Assembly (NCBI RefSeq): GCF_900095725.1
Contig: NZ_FMMP01000006.1
Span: 248,001 to 312,000, forward strand
Direction of reading: 5' to 3'
Source of the DNA: Cellulosilyticum sp. I15G10I2
GTDB lineage: Bacteria > Bacillota > Clostridia > Lachnospirales > Cellulosilyticaceae
DNA: 64,000 nucleotides
Shown: positions 27,754 through 36,916 of the stretch, piece by piece
Position numbering within the stretch: the first letter of the stretch is position 1
How the letters are laid out: each line of letters starts with the position of its first letter
The notes under the pieces: generated by a model
Told to the model about the DNA's origin: nothing
Seen by the model: the letters and a program-made list of their open reading frames with translations, nothing else
Databases searched by the model: none
Position numbers and translations under genes: made by a program

Positions 27754-28278
27754 ATGTATGTGGACAATGACGAGTTTATGCGTAAAATTATGCTGGAATT
27801 TAGCAGCATTAAAAACTATGAGCAAAAACGGGGGTTTCTAGAGGATCTTAACTATCATGTCGGTCAAATTAAATATTTTTATGATGAACTTACACCTAAT
27901 CAGACTGGAGATCCTTCAACGACATTTTACAGGCCTAAGCAACTGCCTCAGGTTCACCAAATCGCATATTTTAATTTAACGAGGGGATTTCCAAAAGAGC
28001 TCTACGGGGGACATTGGTGTTATGTATTTAAATATTTTAAGACAAAATTTGTTATTATACCTACAACTTCGGTAAAACCAGATTCTTTGGAGGCTGATAG
28101 AGAATTTCAAATGGATATAGAAGTTAAAGATTTTGCAAATAGTTTTATCACAAGGCTTCAAGTAGGAGATATGAGGACTGTTGATATTCAAAGATTGTAT
28201 CCTGCCAAAGGTTTTTATGATGTTATAACAGATAGAGAAAAAATAGTAAAAAATATTAAACGTATGCTATTAGAATAA
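27754..28278 (+). CDS. hypothetical protein with PemK/MazF-like fold signature
   Basis: Protein of 174 residues. After a helical N-terminal ~60 residues comes a segment like the start of PemK/MazF toxins: IAYFNLTRGFPKELYGGHWCYVF, then KFVIIPTTSVKP and a TRLQVGDMRTVDIQRL strand near the end. Members of this fold are usually mRNA endoribonucleases paired with an antitoxin, but no antitoxin gene is adjacent here and the extended N-terminus is atypical. It may be a domesticated or unrelated single-gene protein. Start ATG 27754 follows GAAGGGGG. Confidence 0.45.
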   Translation: MYVDNDEFMRKIMLEFSSIKNYEQKRGFLEDLNYHVGQIKYFYDELTPNQTGDPSTTFYRPKQLPQVHQIAYFNLTRGFPKELYGGHWCYVFKYFKTKFVIIPTTSVKPDSLEADREFQMDIEVKDFANSFITRLQVGDMRTVDIQRLYPAKGFYDVITDREKIVKNIKRMLLE

Positions 28279-28335
28279 TCATAATATAAAAAGATGCTCT
28301 AATTATTTTAGCTATTGAAATATTTAATAGTTAGT

Positions 28336-28369
28336 AAAACAGCTGCTGGAGTAGAGCAGCTGTTTTTTT
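28336..28369 (+). terminator. intrinsic terminator after the PemK-like gene
   Basis: AAAACAGCTGCT pairs with AGCAGCTGTTTT, followed by T's. Confidence 0.85.
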
Positions 28370-28408
28370 ATAAATTTTAACAAAATTGATGATTTATACA
28401 TTAAAAGT

Positions 28409-28437
28409 TTGATATGTGGTGCATTACAATGTATAAT
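28409..28437 (+). promoter_or_regulatory. promoter of the sodium symporter gene
   Basis: TTGATA (28409-28414), 17-nt spacer, TATAAT (28432-28437). It gives a leader of roughly 115 nt. Confidence 0.8.
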
Positions 28438-28457
28438 ATACAAAATAAGAATGTTTT

Positions 28458-28537
28458 ACAAGAAAGCGTGCAAAAAGCGCACGCGCTTGTGAAATAGTGA
28501 AGTTTGGTCCCTTGCAAGCAAGACGAACTTTCCTATT
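28458..28537 (+). promoter_or_regulatory. structured 5' leader of the symporter gene, two hairpins (unassigned)
   Basis: Hairpin 1 (about 28458-28492): ACAAG and GCGTGC pair with GCACGC and CTTGT. Hairpin 2 (about 28491-28537): GAAATAG, AAGTT and GTC pair with GAC, AACTT and CTATTTC around a CCTTGCAAGCAA loop. GC-rich stems stand out in an A+T-rich intergenic region. No known riboswitch consensus is recognised and there is no T-run, so control at ribosome access or RNA stability is the likeliest role. Confidence 0.5.
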
Positions 28538-28561
28538 TCATTATAAAAAGGAGGATTAAGC

Positions 28562-30067
28562 TTGGATAAGAATATTATTATTTTAATGACCTTTGCTTTG
28601 TATCTGGCGATGATGCTTGGTATAGGATGGTATTTCTATTTTAAAACCAAGAATTTATCAGACTATATTTTAGGCGGTAGGAAACTAGGGAAATGGGTGA
28701 CTTCATTAAGTGCACAAGCATCTGATATGAGTGGATGGCTACTTATGGGACTTCCGGGTGCGGCTTATGTAAGTGGTGTATCAGGTGCGGCTTGGATTGC
28801 TATTGGACTTGCTGTTGGAACTTATTTAAACTGGAAGATTGTAGCAAAAAAATTACGTGTAAGTACACAGAAGTATAATGATTCAATTACACTTTCATCT
28901 TATTTTGAAAATAGATTTGAAGATAATTCAAAAATCATCAGGATAGCATCGTCATTATTTATACTTATATTTTTCTTGGTGTATACGGCATCAGGATTTG
29001 TAGCGGGAGGAAAGCTACTTAATAGTGTATTTGGGATCAACTATAAATGGGCAGTTATCATAGGAACAATTGTTATTATTTCTTATACATTTTTAGGAGG
29101 CTTTTTAGCTGTATGCTGGACAGATCTTATACAAGGTGTATTAATGTTTTTTGCAATAATCATACTTCCGGTTATGGTTATTACAGCAAATGGAGGTATT
29201 GATAATATTTCTCCATCTATACAACAGGGGTTTTTAAACTTCTGGGATATGGAGATACTATCAGGCGGAACGAATTCAATGTCTATTGCAGTAGTCAGTG
29301 TAATATCATCACTCGCGTGGGGTCTTGGCTATTTTGGACAGCCTCATATTTTAACACGTTTTATGGCAGTAAGAGATCCAGAAGAGATTAAACGTTCAAG
29401 AGTTATTGCGATAAGCTGGGTTATTATTTCTCTAACAGGTGCTGTTGTGATAGGGATAGTTGGAAGTGCTGTTTTTGCTAAGGATGTTGTGGTAGATAAA
29501 GAGCATATCTTTATTATGCTTGTAAAAGACTATTCACCGGTTCTTCTTGCAGGAGTCTTGTTATCTGCTATTCTTGCGGCTATTATGAGTACAGCAGATT
29601 CACAGCTTTTAGTGACAGCATCGGCTATCTCAGAAGATTTTTATAGAGGGGTTATTAAACCTAAAGCAACTGAAAAAGAACTTATTTGGATAAGCCGTTT
29701 AACAGTAGTAGTTGTAGCCATTATTGCACTTATTATTGCTCTTAATCCAAATAATCAAGTATTAGATCTTGTTTCTTATGCTTGGGCAGGCTTTGGAGCG
29801 ACCTTTGGACCAGTTATATTAATGGCTTTATTTTGGAAGGGTACTAATAAATATGGAGCAGCTGTAGGGATGATACTTGGAGGAATTACAACAATCATAT
29901 GGCCAATATTTAAAAACATTGAGACATTAAAAGGTATTGCACTGTTTCAGCTCTATGAAATCGTACCAGGTTTTATAGTTGCTATAGTAAGTATTTATAT
30001 AGTGAGTAGATTAAATACTAAGGAAACAGAAAAAATGAAGAAAAAAGTTGAATCTATAGGCTTATAA
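28562..30067 (+). CDS. sodium:solute symporter, PutP-like
   Basis: Sodium-coupled transporter of the SSS family, 501 residues with about 13 membrane helices. It resembles sodium/proline symporter PutP: LSDYILGGRKLGKWVTSLSA, SDMSGWLLMGLPGAAY, YTASGFVAGGKL, TFLGGFLAVCWTDLIQG, WGLGYFGQPHILTRFMA and ILAAIMSTADSQLLV (sodium site). Proline is the likely substrate but related solutes are possible. The start is TTG 28562, fixed by AAAGGAGG at 28547-28554. Expression is probably influenced by the structured leader just upstream. Confidence 0.88.
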   Translation: MDKNIIILMTFALYLAMMLGIGWYFYFKTKNLSDYILGGRKLGKWVTSLSAQASDMSGWLLMGLPGAAYVSGVSGAAWIAIGLAVGTYLNWKIVAKKLRVSTQKYNDSITLSSYFENRFEDNSKIIRIASSLFILIFFLVYTASGFVAGGKLLNSVFGINYKWAVIIGTIVIISYTFLGGFLAVCWTDLIQGVLMFFAIIILPVMVITANGGIDNISPSIQQGFLNFWDMEILSGGTNSMSIAVVSVISSLAWGLGYFGQPHILTRFMAVRDPEEIKRSRVIAISWVIISLTGAVVIGIVGSAVFAKDVVVDKEHIFIMLVKDYSPVLLAGVLLSAILAAIMSTADSQLLVTASAISEDFYRGVIKPKATEKELIWISRLTVVVVAIIALIIALNPNNQVLDLVSYAWAGFGATFGPVILMALFWKGTNKYGAAVGMILGGITTIIWPIFKNIETLKGIALFQLYEIVPGFIVAIVSIYIVSRLNTKETEKMKKKVESIGL

Positions 30068-30121
30068 AAGATTACAGGCGTATAGCCTGTATAACTACCA
30101 GCAAATATGGAGGAGTTACTG

Positions 30122-30784
30122 ATGATCAGGACAACTATTGTAGGATATGGAGAAATAAGTGTGAAACTAATAGAAACTTATATCTATCGGTTAGATAATC
30201 ATTTATCAACTTATTATCCAGCGATTTCTTGGAATATTCATAATGCTGTGCTAAAAGGGACAACGACCAAAGAAATGCTAAGATATCTAACAGATAAAGT
30301 ATTGGTGTATAATCCTAATATAGTTTTTATAAATCTTTCATCTAATGACAGCTGCAGTATTTCAAATAACTTAATTAGTCTTACACAGTTTGAAGAGAAT
30401 CTGCAGGAAATCATTACATCCATACGTGCACACAATAACAGAACTGGATTAAATGGCTGTATACCGATTCCTTTGTTAATTACGCCGGCTCCAGTTAATG
30501 AAGCGCTTACAGGAACCTCCAGAACAAATAATAGACTTAAGCAATATGTTTATGTCATAAAAGAGATAGCTAGGAACTATAATTGTCCGCTTATTGATCT
30601 ATTTCATATTATGAGCACAAAAGGAGATTATATGGAATACATAGGGGACGATGGCTATTCTATTAGTCAAAAAGGACATGATTTGTTATATGATTTAGTA
30701 TTTATAGAACTTACTAAACTTATTAATTATCAAGGTGTACTGAAGGATAGAGATATAGTACGAGAAGATGAATTTAGAAATTAA
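30122..30784 (+). CDS. SGNH-hydrolase-like protein with missing catalytic residues
   Basis: Protein of 220 residues with the layout of a small SGNH/GDSL esterase: a first strand IVGYGEISVK, block III-like NLSSNDS with Asn75, a helix-strand middle and a C-terminal DDGYSISQKGHDLLYDL. The block I serine (GDS) reads GEI and the block V histidine (D-G-x-H) is Ser180. The enzyme may therefore be inactive or use a shifted Ser13. No signal peptide. ATG 30122 is chosen because GGAGGAG at 30109-30115 serves it; the ATG at 30107 overlaps that site. It follows the symporter by ~50 nt and may be co-transcribed. Confidence 0.55.
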   Translation: MIRTTIVGYGEISVKLIETYIYRLDNHLSTYYPAISWNIHNAVLKGTTTKEMLRYLTDKVLVYNPNIVFINLSSNDSCSISNNLISLTQFEENLQEIITSIRAHNNRTGLNGCIPIPLLITPAPVNEALTGTSRTNNRLKQYVYVIKEIARNYNCPLIDLFHIMSTKGDYMEYIGDDGYSISQKGHDLLYDLVFIELTKLINYQGVLKDRDIVREDEFRN

Positions 30785-30822
30785 AAAGGAGCCTCTTATC
30801 AAATGGATAAGAGGCTCCTTTT
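30784..30822. terminator. bidirectional terminator between convergent genes
   Basis: A perfect 17-bp stem (30784-30800 and 30806-30822) with a 5-nt loop and A/T runs on both sides. Confidence 0.9.
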
Positions 30823-30828
30823 ACCAGG

Positions 30829-31911
30829 TCATTTATGATGTATCATAAAGTCTATCATATATGTAATAGTATTTGCATCTATTATTTTATAAATAATGAC
30901 ATCATATACATTGTTCTGATCTAAAATATGATCAGAGTAGGTCGTAAAGGATAGTGAGTCTACACGGCCAGTTTTTATAGGTACGACAGGTGAAAAATAT
31001 AAATCATCTTTGAGGTCGTATTGATCGCGATAATATTGGTAAAGCATTCTCATTAAAGTTGCATCTAAGGATTTAGAAACATCTATCTTTAAATTACTGT
31101 CACTAGGCATATAGGCTGCCCAGATACAATTATAAGTTAGAGAATCCTCACCAATTTGAGCAGTAAACTGCGTGTGATCGACGCTTACTTTAAGGGGCAT
31201 GAAGGTTAAGCCTGAAACACTAGGCGTAGATGATAAAACATCTATTTCTCTAAAGGCAACTTGAAGTGACTTGCCTTTTAGAAGATCAGAGCTCATGATA
31301 TCAAGTAAATAATCTTTATCTGTATTATCAATAAAGCTGATATAAGAATCATTCTTCTTTGCTTCTTGGAGCAAAATATTTCCTTTATTTTCTGGAACAA
31401 GCATTTTAATAGCAGCAGATAAATTGATAATTTTACTATCAAAGAATATATGATCTTTATAGGAATCACTTGTTCTTGCATAAGGCGAAATGGGAACAAT
31501 CGCTAAGTGCTTCTCTTTTTCATCCACATGATAAGGATATTCAACAGTATCTAAAATATTAATAGGCAGATAGACTTGGCCGCCTTGCATAAGAGGCATA
31601 TGAACAAGTATCGTTGGTTTATGATTAATGCGAACGATACGTTCATTCGGACTAAAGTCTATTGTATGATTTTGGATACTCATCGTATAAGTATTTGGAC
31701 TGTCTGATGTTATCTTGCTATATGTAAGAGATGCAAGGTCGCTTGTAGATAGATAAAGCGTGTTGTTAAGCTGATAAACAGCATATTGAGGCATATAAGC
31801 TAGTCCATTTAAGCTAATTGAATACATTGTATTGCCATACGCCGTATTAGCATATGCAGGATAAGCTATAAGCCATAAAAATAAAAGCATAACGAATAAT
31901 TTATTTTTCAT
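30829..31911 (-). CDS. secreted stalk-domain-like protein
   Basis: Exported protein of 360 residues with a clear signal peptide (~1-21, ending AYPAYA). The next ~120 residues resemble copper amine oxidase N-terminal/stalk domains (LYLSTSDLASLTY, RIVRINHKPTILVHMP, GQVYLPINILDTV). The C-terminal half is not recognised. It probably sits at the cell surface; no enzyme motif is visible. The start at 31911 is preceded by an AAAGGTGG site. It is unlike the stalk protein at 792-1871 outside the domain, so they are family relatives rather than recent duplicates. Confidence 0.65.
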   Translation of the reverse strand: MKNKLFVMLLFLWLIAYPAYANTAYGNTMYSISLNGLAYMPQYAVYQLNNTLYLSTSDLASLTYSKITSDSPNTYTMSIQNHTIDFSPNERIVRINHKPTILVHMPLMQGGQVYLPINILDTVEYPYHVDEKEKHLAIVPISPYARTSDSYKDHIFFDSKIINLSAAIKMLVPENKGNILLQEAKKNDSYISFIDNTDKDYLLDIMSSDLLKGKSLQVAFREIDVLSSTPSVSGLTFMPLKVSVDHTQFTAQIGEDSLTYNCIWAAYMPSDSNLKIDVSKSLDATLMRMLYQYYRDQYDLKDDLYFSPVVPIKTGRVDSLSFTTYSDHILDQNNVYDVIIYKIIDANTITYMIDFMIHHK

Positions 31912-32042
31912 GGGGCACCACCTTTCAGTTTATAGTATAGCATGATGATTTGATTTGGTAAAGATGCCCACATTTAACAGTTAAATGTCTCAAAAAAGCT
32001 AATAATTGTACAATTATCTTAAAAATCTGTCATTGGAATAGA

Positions 32043-33323
32043 TTATTCGCGTGTTGTAATCTCGTGAAGTAGTTCGTAAAAATTAGGAAAAGAGATTTTT
32101 ACACAGTCAGCATTATAGATAGCAGAAGATGATGAAGCATTGCAGGCGGCAATAGCTAGAGACATAGCAATTCTATGATCATCAAAGCTATTAAGTTCGG
32201 CACCATGTAATGCCTTTATACCATTTACAATAAGACCATCTTCAGTAGGTGTAATGTCTGCGCCCATTTTACTAAGCTCACTATGAAGTGCAGCAATACG
32301 GTTAGATTCTTTGACCTTAAGTTCAGCGGCATCTTGGATAACTGTCTTACCTTCAGCTAAACAAGCTGCAACTGCCAAAATTGGGATTTCATCTATGAGT
32401 GTAGGAATAATACTTCCGCCGATGGTTGTACCGTGAAGTTTAGAGGATCTCACCCGTAGATCACACACTGGTTCCCCGCAAACTATTTTTTCATTAAAAA
32501 CAGTGATATCTCCGCCCATTTGCAGTAAAACATCAAGAATACCTTTTCGTGTAGGGTTAATACCAACATTTTTAATCGTAATATCTGAATCTGGTGTAAT
32601 AAGGCCGGCCACCATGAAAAAGGCCGCAGAGGAGATATCACCGGGAACGGTAATATCAGTGGCATAAAGCTCTTCGCATGGCACCACGGTAACAGCAGTA
32701 TCTTGTCTTGTTAAAGTGGCCCCAAAAGCCCCAAGCATTCGCTCAGTATGGTCACGGGAAACAGAAGGCTCTACTACAGTTGTAGGAGAAGAACCATAGA
32801 GTCCTGCCAGTAAAAGACAAGATTTAACTTGTGCACTAGCTACTGGAGAATGATAAGTAATCCCGGTTAACTTACTTGGCTTAATATGAATCGGACAAAA
32901 GTTATCTTTTGCAGCATTAAGGTCAGCACCCATTTGTCTAAGTGGCTCAATGACACGTTTCATCGGACGTTTTTGGATAGAGGCATCACCGGTAAGTGCC
33001 ACGTCAAAATTTTGTGCAGCCAAGATACCAGATAATAATCTAACAGTAGTACCGCTATTGCCACAGTCTAATAAATCATTAGGGGCAGAAAGTCCGTGCA
33101 TCCCCTTGCCATGAACAACTACAGTTGTACCATCAATTGAAATAGGTATACCGAGTGCTCTAAAACACTGTATAGTCGATAAACAGTCATCACCCATTAA
33201 AAAGTTATAAATAGTTGTTGTCCCTAGGGCAAGACTGCCAAACATTACACTTCTGTGAGAAATAGATTTATCAGAAGGAATATTGATTATGCCCCGTAAG
33301 CTAGAGATTGGATTAATGTTCAT
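32043..33323 (-). CDS. aroA: 3-phosphoshikimate 1-carboxyvinyltransferase (EPSP synthase)
   Basis: Transfers the enolpyruvyl group of PEP to shikimate 3-phosphate, the sixth shikimate-pathway step. The 426-residue protein shows NIPSDKSISHRSVMFGSLA at residues ~14-32, LLDCGNSGTTVRLLSGIL, DASIQKRPMKRVIEPL and SIIPTLIDEIPILAVAA, all family active-site segments. The GNSGTT motif carries Gly-Asn-Ser rather than Gly-Asn-Ala, so class (glyphosate sensitivity) is not decided here. Last gene of the aroF-tyrA-aroA operon, 12 nt after tyrA. Confidence 0.96.
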   Translation of the reverse strand: MNINPISSLRGIINIPSDKSISHRSVMFGSLALGTTTIYNFLMGDDCLSTIQCFRALGIPISIDGTTVVVHGKGMHGLSAPNDLLDCGNSGTTVRLLSGILAAQNFDVALTGDASIQKRPMKRVIEPLRQMGADLNAAKDNFCPIHIKPSKLTGITYHSPVASAQVKSCLLLAGLYGSSPTTVVEPSVSRDHTERMLGAFGATLTRQDTAVTVVPCEELYATDITVPGDISSAAFFMVAGLITPDSDITIKNVGINPTRKGILDVLLQMGGDITVFNEKIVCGEPVCDLRVRSSKLHGTTIGGSIIPTLIDEIPILAVAACLAEGKTVIQDAAELKVKESNRIAALHSELSKMGADITPTEDGLIVNGIKALHGAELNSFDDHRIAMSLAIAACNASSSSAIYNADCVKISFPNFYELLHEITTRE

Positions 33324-33335
33324 AAAATAGCTCCT

Positions 33336-34436
33336 TTAGTAATAAATATTGTATTTATGCTGAGAAAGAATTTCGGTAGCGCGCAGCATAGAAGATTTGC
33401 TTTCAAAAACTATTTTGATGACACCTGATTCGAATTCGCGGTCATTTACAATACCGATATTTTTAATGTTAAGATGATTTGCACTAAGCAGCGTGGCAAT
33501 AGAGGCAATAATACCTGGTTCATCTTTTACATCTATGTGAAGTGCATAGCTTTTAGCAACATCATTAGAAGCGCCTTCACTAAAAGTATTACGATAAATT
33601 CTAGCTGTATCAAAGAAACAATACAAAAGATTTTCGTCTTCAAGATCAAGTGCCTCAGAGAATTTGCTAAGTATAGAGACATATTTATTAAAGACTTTTT
33701 TGATTTGCTGTTTATTAGATAAACAGATACTTGTCCAAATATCAGGATTTGAAGATGCAATACGTGTAATATCTTTAAAACCGCCCGCTGCCAGTGCGTG
33801 TAAATGTCTGCTGTCGCCGTCATTATCTTTTACCAGATGCACTAAACTACTTGCAACTATATGCGGAATATGACTAATATTAGCTGTGGCAAAGTCGTGA
33901 TAAGAGGCAGATAAAACAAGCGGGATAGCACCGATCCTTTCAATCATCTTTTGTAGAATAAATAAAATGAATTCCGGTGTATCTCCCATTGGTGTCAGCA
34001 TATAGTAAGCATTTTCAAAAAGGTAAGGGGTAGAGGCACCATAACCAGATTTTTCTGAGCCAGCCATAGGGTGTCCGCCTACATAATAAATACGTTTGGT
34101 TGTTTGTTTTATCAGCTTATCAATTTCACAAACAAGATTATATTTGGTACTTCCTACATCCGTTATAATACAATCATTTGCAACATGGGGCAGCAACTTT
34201 TCAATTGTTTGACAGGTATAGGAAACTGGCGTACATATAAATATAACAGCGCAATTAGAAAAAGAACGCTCTGTATCCATTGCAATACTATCTATGACAC
34301 CTTCTTCGTAAGCTGCTTTCGTATAAGTCAGCTGCTTATCATAACCAATAATATAACTGTTTTGAGCATGAACTTTTTTAATCGCTTTGGCAAGTGATCC
34401 CCCGATTAAACCAAAGCCAATAATGCCTATATTCAT
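33336..34436 (-). CDS. tyrA: prephenate dehydrogenase with C-terminal ACT domain
   Basis: Oxidatively decarboxylates prephenate to 4-hydroxyphenylpyruvate using NAD(P), the committed step to tyrosine. The 366-residue protein starts with a Rossmann fold (IGIIGFGLIGGSLAKAIKK), includes GGHPMAGSEKSG and SHIPHIVASSLV around the active site, and ends with an ACT domain (HIDVKDEPGIIASIATLL, ~295-366) that normally mediates tyrosine feedback. Its ATG overlaps the aroF stop by four bases (ATGA), so the two are translationally coupled. Confidence 0.94.
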   Translation of the reverse strand: MNIGIIGFGLIGGSLAKAIKKVHAQNSYIIGYDKQLTYTKAAYEEGVIDSIAMDTERSFSNCAVIFICTPVSYTCQTIEKLLPHVANDCIITDVGSTKYNLVCEIDKLIKQTTKRIYYVGGHPMAGSEKSGYGASTPYLFENAYYMLTPMGDTPEFILFILQKMIERIGAIPLVLSASYHDFATANISHIPHIVASSLVHLVKDNDGDSRHLHALAAGGFKDITRIASSNPDIWTSICLSNKQQIKKVFNKYVSILSKFSEALDLEDENLLYCFFDTARIYRNTFSEGASNDVAKSYALHIDVKDEPGIIASIATLLSANHLNIKNIGIVNDREFESGVIKIVFESKSSMLRATEILSQHKYNIYY

Positions 34437-35449
34437 AATAAAGTTCTATTACATGCAGCTGCTATAATTTTAAGTTCTTCCATAAGGGTTTTAAACTCTT
34501 GGGGATCAAGAGACTGTGGGCCGTCAGAAAGTGCTTCTTTAGGATTTGGATGAACTTCTATCATTAGTCCATCTGCACCTGCAGCAATTGCTGCTTTAGA
34601 AAGACTGGCGATATATTCCTTTTTACCGCAGGCATGACTTGGGTCAACAATAATGGGAAGATGACTTTTAGACTTAATAACTGGAACGGCGCTAATATCC
34701 ATCGTATTACGGGTAGCAGTTTCAAAAGTACGTATACCACGTTCACACAAAATAACATTAGGATTCCCTTCGCTCATAATATATTCAGCTGCATTGAGCC
34801 ATTCTTCAATTGTTGCTGAGAGTCCGCGCTTTAAAAGTACAGGAATCTTAGTTTTTCCTGCAGCTTTTAAAAGTTCAAAATTCTGCATATTTCTAGCACC
34901 TATCTGTAGCATGTCTACATAGTTCGCAGCGGTATTTACGGCTTGAATACTCGTTACTTCACAGACTATAGAAAGACCAGTTTTAGCTTTAGCTTCCTGC
35001 ATAAATTGAAGGCCTTCTTCTTCAAGTCCTTGGAAAGAGTAAGGTGAAGTACGAGGTTTGTAAGCACCGCCACGAAGAATAGCAGCTCCTCCGCCAAGGA
35101 CAGCATCAGCAGACTCAAAAAGCTGTTCTTTGCTTTCAACGGCACAAGGACCAGCCATAATAACAAGTTCTTTGCCGCCGATTTTACAATTAGGCATCTC
35201 TATAATAGTAGGATCTGGATGAAATTTTTTATTAGCAAGTTTATAAGATTCAGTAACAGCAACAATTTTATCTACGCCTGAAAGTGAATTGATTACGTCA
35301 CTATTAAGCTTTGATTTATCACCAACTACACCAACAACTGTTACTTCGGAGCCTTCAGATACATTAACCATTAAGCCGAATTTAGTGACTTCTTTAGTTA
35401 CTTGTGCAATGTCTTCTTGAGACGCTTTATGTTTCATTACGATAATCAT
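34433..35449 (-). CDS. aroF: 3-deoxy-7-phosphoheptulonate (DAHP) synthase, type I beta
   Basis: First enzyme of the shikimate pathway, condensing PEP and erythrose 4-phosphate. The 338-residue protein has an N-terminal ferredoxin-like regulatory domain (~1-70, MIIVMKHKASQEDIAQV) and the TIM-barrel core (ELVIMAGPCAVES, LRGGAYKPRTSPYSFQG, VLLKRGLSATIEEWL, PIIVDPSHACGKK, GLMIEVHPNPKEA). This architecture is the AroF/AroG beta type of Thermotoga and many Firmicutes. First gene of a three-gene aromatic operon under the promoter at 35549-35578. Confidence 0.95.
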   Translation of the reverse strand: MIIVMKHKASQEDIAQVTKEVTKFGLMVNVSEGSEVTVVGVVGDKSKLNSDVINSLSGVDKIVAVTESYKLANKKFHPDPTIIEMPNCKIGGKELVIMAGPCAVESKEQLFESADAVLGGGAAILRGGAYKPRTSPYSFQGLEEEGLQFMQEAKAKTGLSIVCEVTSIQAVNTAANYVDMLQIGARNMQNFELLKAAGKTKIPVLLKRGLSATIEEWLNAAEYIMSEGNPNVILCERGIRTFETATRNTMDISAVPVIKSKSHLPIIVDPSHACGKKEYIASLSKAAIAAGADGLMIEVHPNPKEALSDGPQSLDPQEFKTLMEELKIIAAACNRTLL

Positions 35450-35548
35450 TTAATAATCCTCCTAAAAAATTTATATTAATAAAAAATGAGTTGAGCATGC
35501 GTGTTAAAATAGTTATAAATATACATTTTAATATATTTTTTCTCATTT

Positions 35549-35578
35549 ATTGTACACCGAGCATTTTAAACATGTCAA
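35549..35578 (-). promoter_or_regulatory. promoter of the aroF-tyrA-aroA operon
   Basis: On the minus strand, TTGACA (35573-35578), an 18-nt spacer and TACAAT (35549-35554). The ~100-nt A+T-rich leader shows no T-box or trp/phe attenuator that I can recognise. Confidence 0.7.
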
Positions 35579-35610
35579 TCAATTAACTTGTTGGTGTATA
35601 GTATACGCAT

Positions 35611-35654
35611 AAAAAAAGAAAATTCTCCCACATTTATAAAAATAATGGGAGAAT
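35611..35654 (-). terminator. intrinsic terminator of the PPi-phosphofructokinase gene
   Basis: ATTCTCCCA (35646-35654, read on the minus strand) pairs with TGGGAGAAT (35622-35630), followed on the minus strand by a T-rich tail. Confidence 0.8.
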
Positions 35655-35662
35655 AAGTGTTT

Positions 35663-36916
35663 TTATCTAGTAAAGTAACCTTTTTGATGTAAATGGGTAA
35701 TATCACAGTAAAGCGGTATACCATTTCTATAAACAAGTTCAGGTTCTCCTTGTATAAGTGGTCTTAAATAATCCGTCAAATCATCGGTAACATTATTATA
35801 ATCTTTAGAAATCCATTCAAGAGGAATGCTTTTTTCCTTATTAGCTACTTTAGCAATATCTGCGTCAAAGACTTCGATAGTATAAGGCGTATTACTTATT
35901 CTTCTATAACATAACATTTTAGCAGTTTGACCGCTTGCACCTAGTTTGGCAGCTTTTTGACCTATAAGAACAGCTTCATTTAAATCTGCTGCAGAAGCAC
36001 AGTGCGAGGCGGAGCGCTGAAGGACATTAAGTTCGACAGAGCGTACTTTGCAATTCAATGTAGATTTCAATAAGTTTTCTAAGGTTTTGCCAACCCCACA
36101 AAGTTGTTTATGCCCAAAGGCGTCTGCTGCTGAACTAGACGCTGAGATATAGTTGCCATCTTTAGCTTTTATGCCTTCTGAAACAGCTATAATAATATTT
36201 TTGCGTACTTCTTGAAGTTTTTTCACATCTTCTATAAATTGGTCTGCATCAAAAGGCACCTCAGGAAGATAAATTAGGTCTGGTGCAGGACTGTAATGGG
36301 TACGGGCAAGCACAGCGGAAGCTGTCAGCCACCCGGCGTTACGCCCCATTATTTCTACAATGGTTACAGAAGGTACATCGTAAATGTAAGTGTCATGAGC
36401 GATTTCTAGTAAAGAGGTAGCTACAAATTTTGCAGCACTACCAAAACCAGGCGTGTGATCTGTCATAGGCAGGTCGTTATCTATTGTTTTAGGGATGCCT
36501 ATCACATTAACAGCTTTATTATGAGCTTTGGCGTAAGATGACAATTTAAGAACAGTATCCATAGAATCATTGCCACCTATATAGAAAAATGTCTTAATAT
36601 CATGAGCCTCAAAAAAATCAAACAAAGAAGTATAAATAGTTTCTGCATCCTCACAACTAGGGAGTTTAAAACGACAAGAACCTAAAAACATAGCAGGCGT
36701 GATTGTCAGTGTATCGCACTTTTCTTGTGTATCAAAAAGAGAAGATAAGTTAAGGTATTTATTTTGTAAAAGTCCTTCAATACCATTTACCATGCCATAG
36801 ACTGTATCATAAAGATTTGAAGCTAGGATTTCCTGCAGAATACCACTAAGGGAAGCATTGATTGCAGCAGTAGGCCCTCCAGATTGGCCGATAATACAAT
36901 TATTGTTTTTTTTCAT
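35663..36916 (-). CDS. pfp: PPi-dependent 6-phosphofructokinase
   Basis: Phosphorylates fructose 6-phosphate reversibly with pyrophosphate as likely donor. The 417-residue protein has the phosphofructokinase fold with GQSGGPTAAINASL, GGNDSMDT (114-121), PKTIDNDLPMTDHTPGFGS (from 142) and IVEIMGRNAGWL. An Asp instead of Gly in the GGDGS-type motif (Asp117) and Lys143 in PKTIDND are the published hallmarks of PPi-dependent members. An ATP-type enzyme is encoded ~10 kb away (pfkA). AAAGGAG precedes the start; its own terminator follows. Confidence 0.88.
   Translation of the reverse strand: MKKNNNCIIGQSGGPTAAINASLSGILQEILASNLYDTVYGMVNGIEGLLQNKYLNLSSLFDTQEKCDTLTITPAMFLGSCRFKLPSCEDAETIYTSLFDFFEAHDIKTFFYIGGNDSMDTVLKLSSYAKAHNKAVNVIGIPKTIDNDLPMTDHTPGFGSAAKFVATSLLEIAHDTYIYDVPSVTIVEIMGRNAGWLTASAVLARTHYSPAPDLIYLPEVPFDADQFIEDVKKLQEVRKNIIIAVSEGIKAKDGNYISASSSAADAFGHKQLCGVGKTLENLLKSTLNCKVRSVELNVLQRSASHCASAADLNEAVLIGQKAAKLGASGQTAKMLCYRRISNTPYTIEVFDADIAKVANKEKSIPLEWISKDYNNVTDDLTDYLRPLIQGEPELVYRNGIPLYCDITHLHQKGYFTR

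Noticed and set aside
30073-30090. ACAGGC/GCCTGT hairpin between the symporter and the SGNH-like gene
   Set aside because: Six-bp stem with no T-run, too weak to call a terminator.
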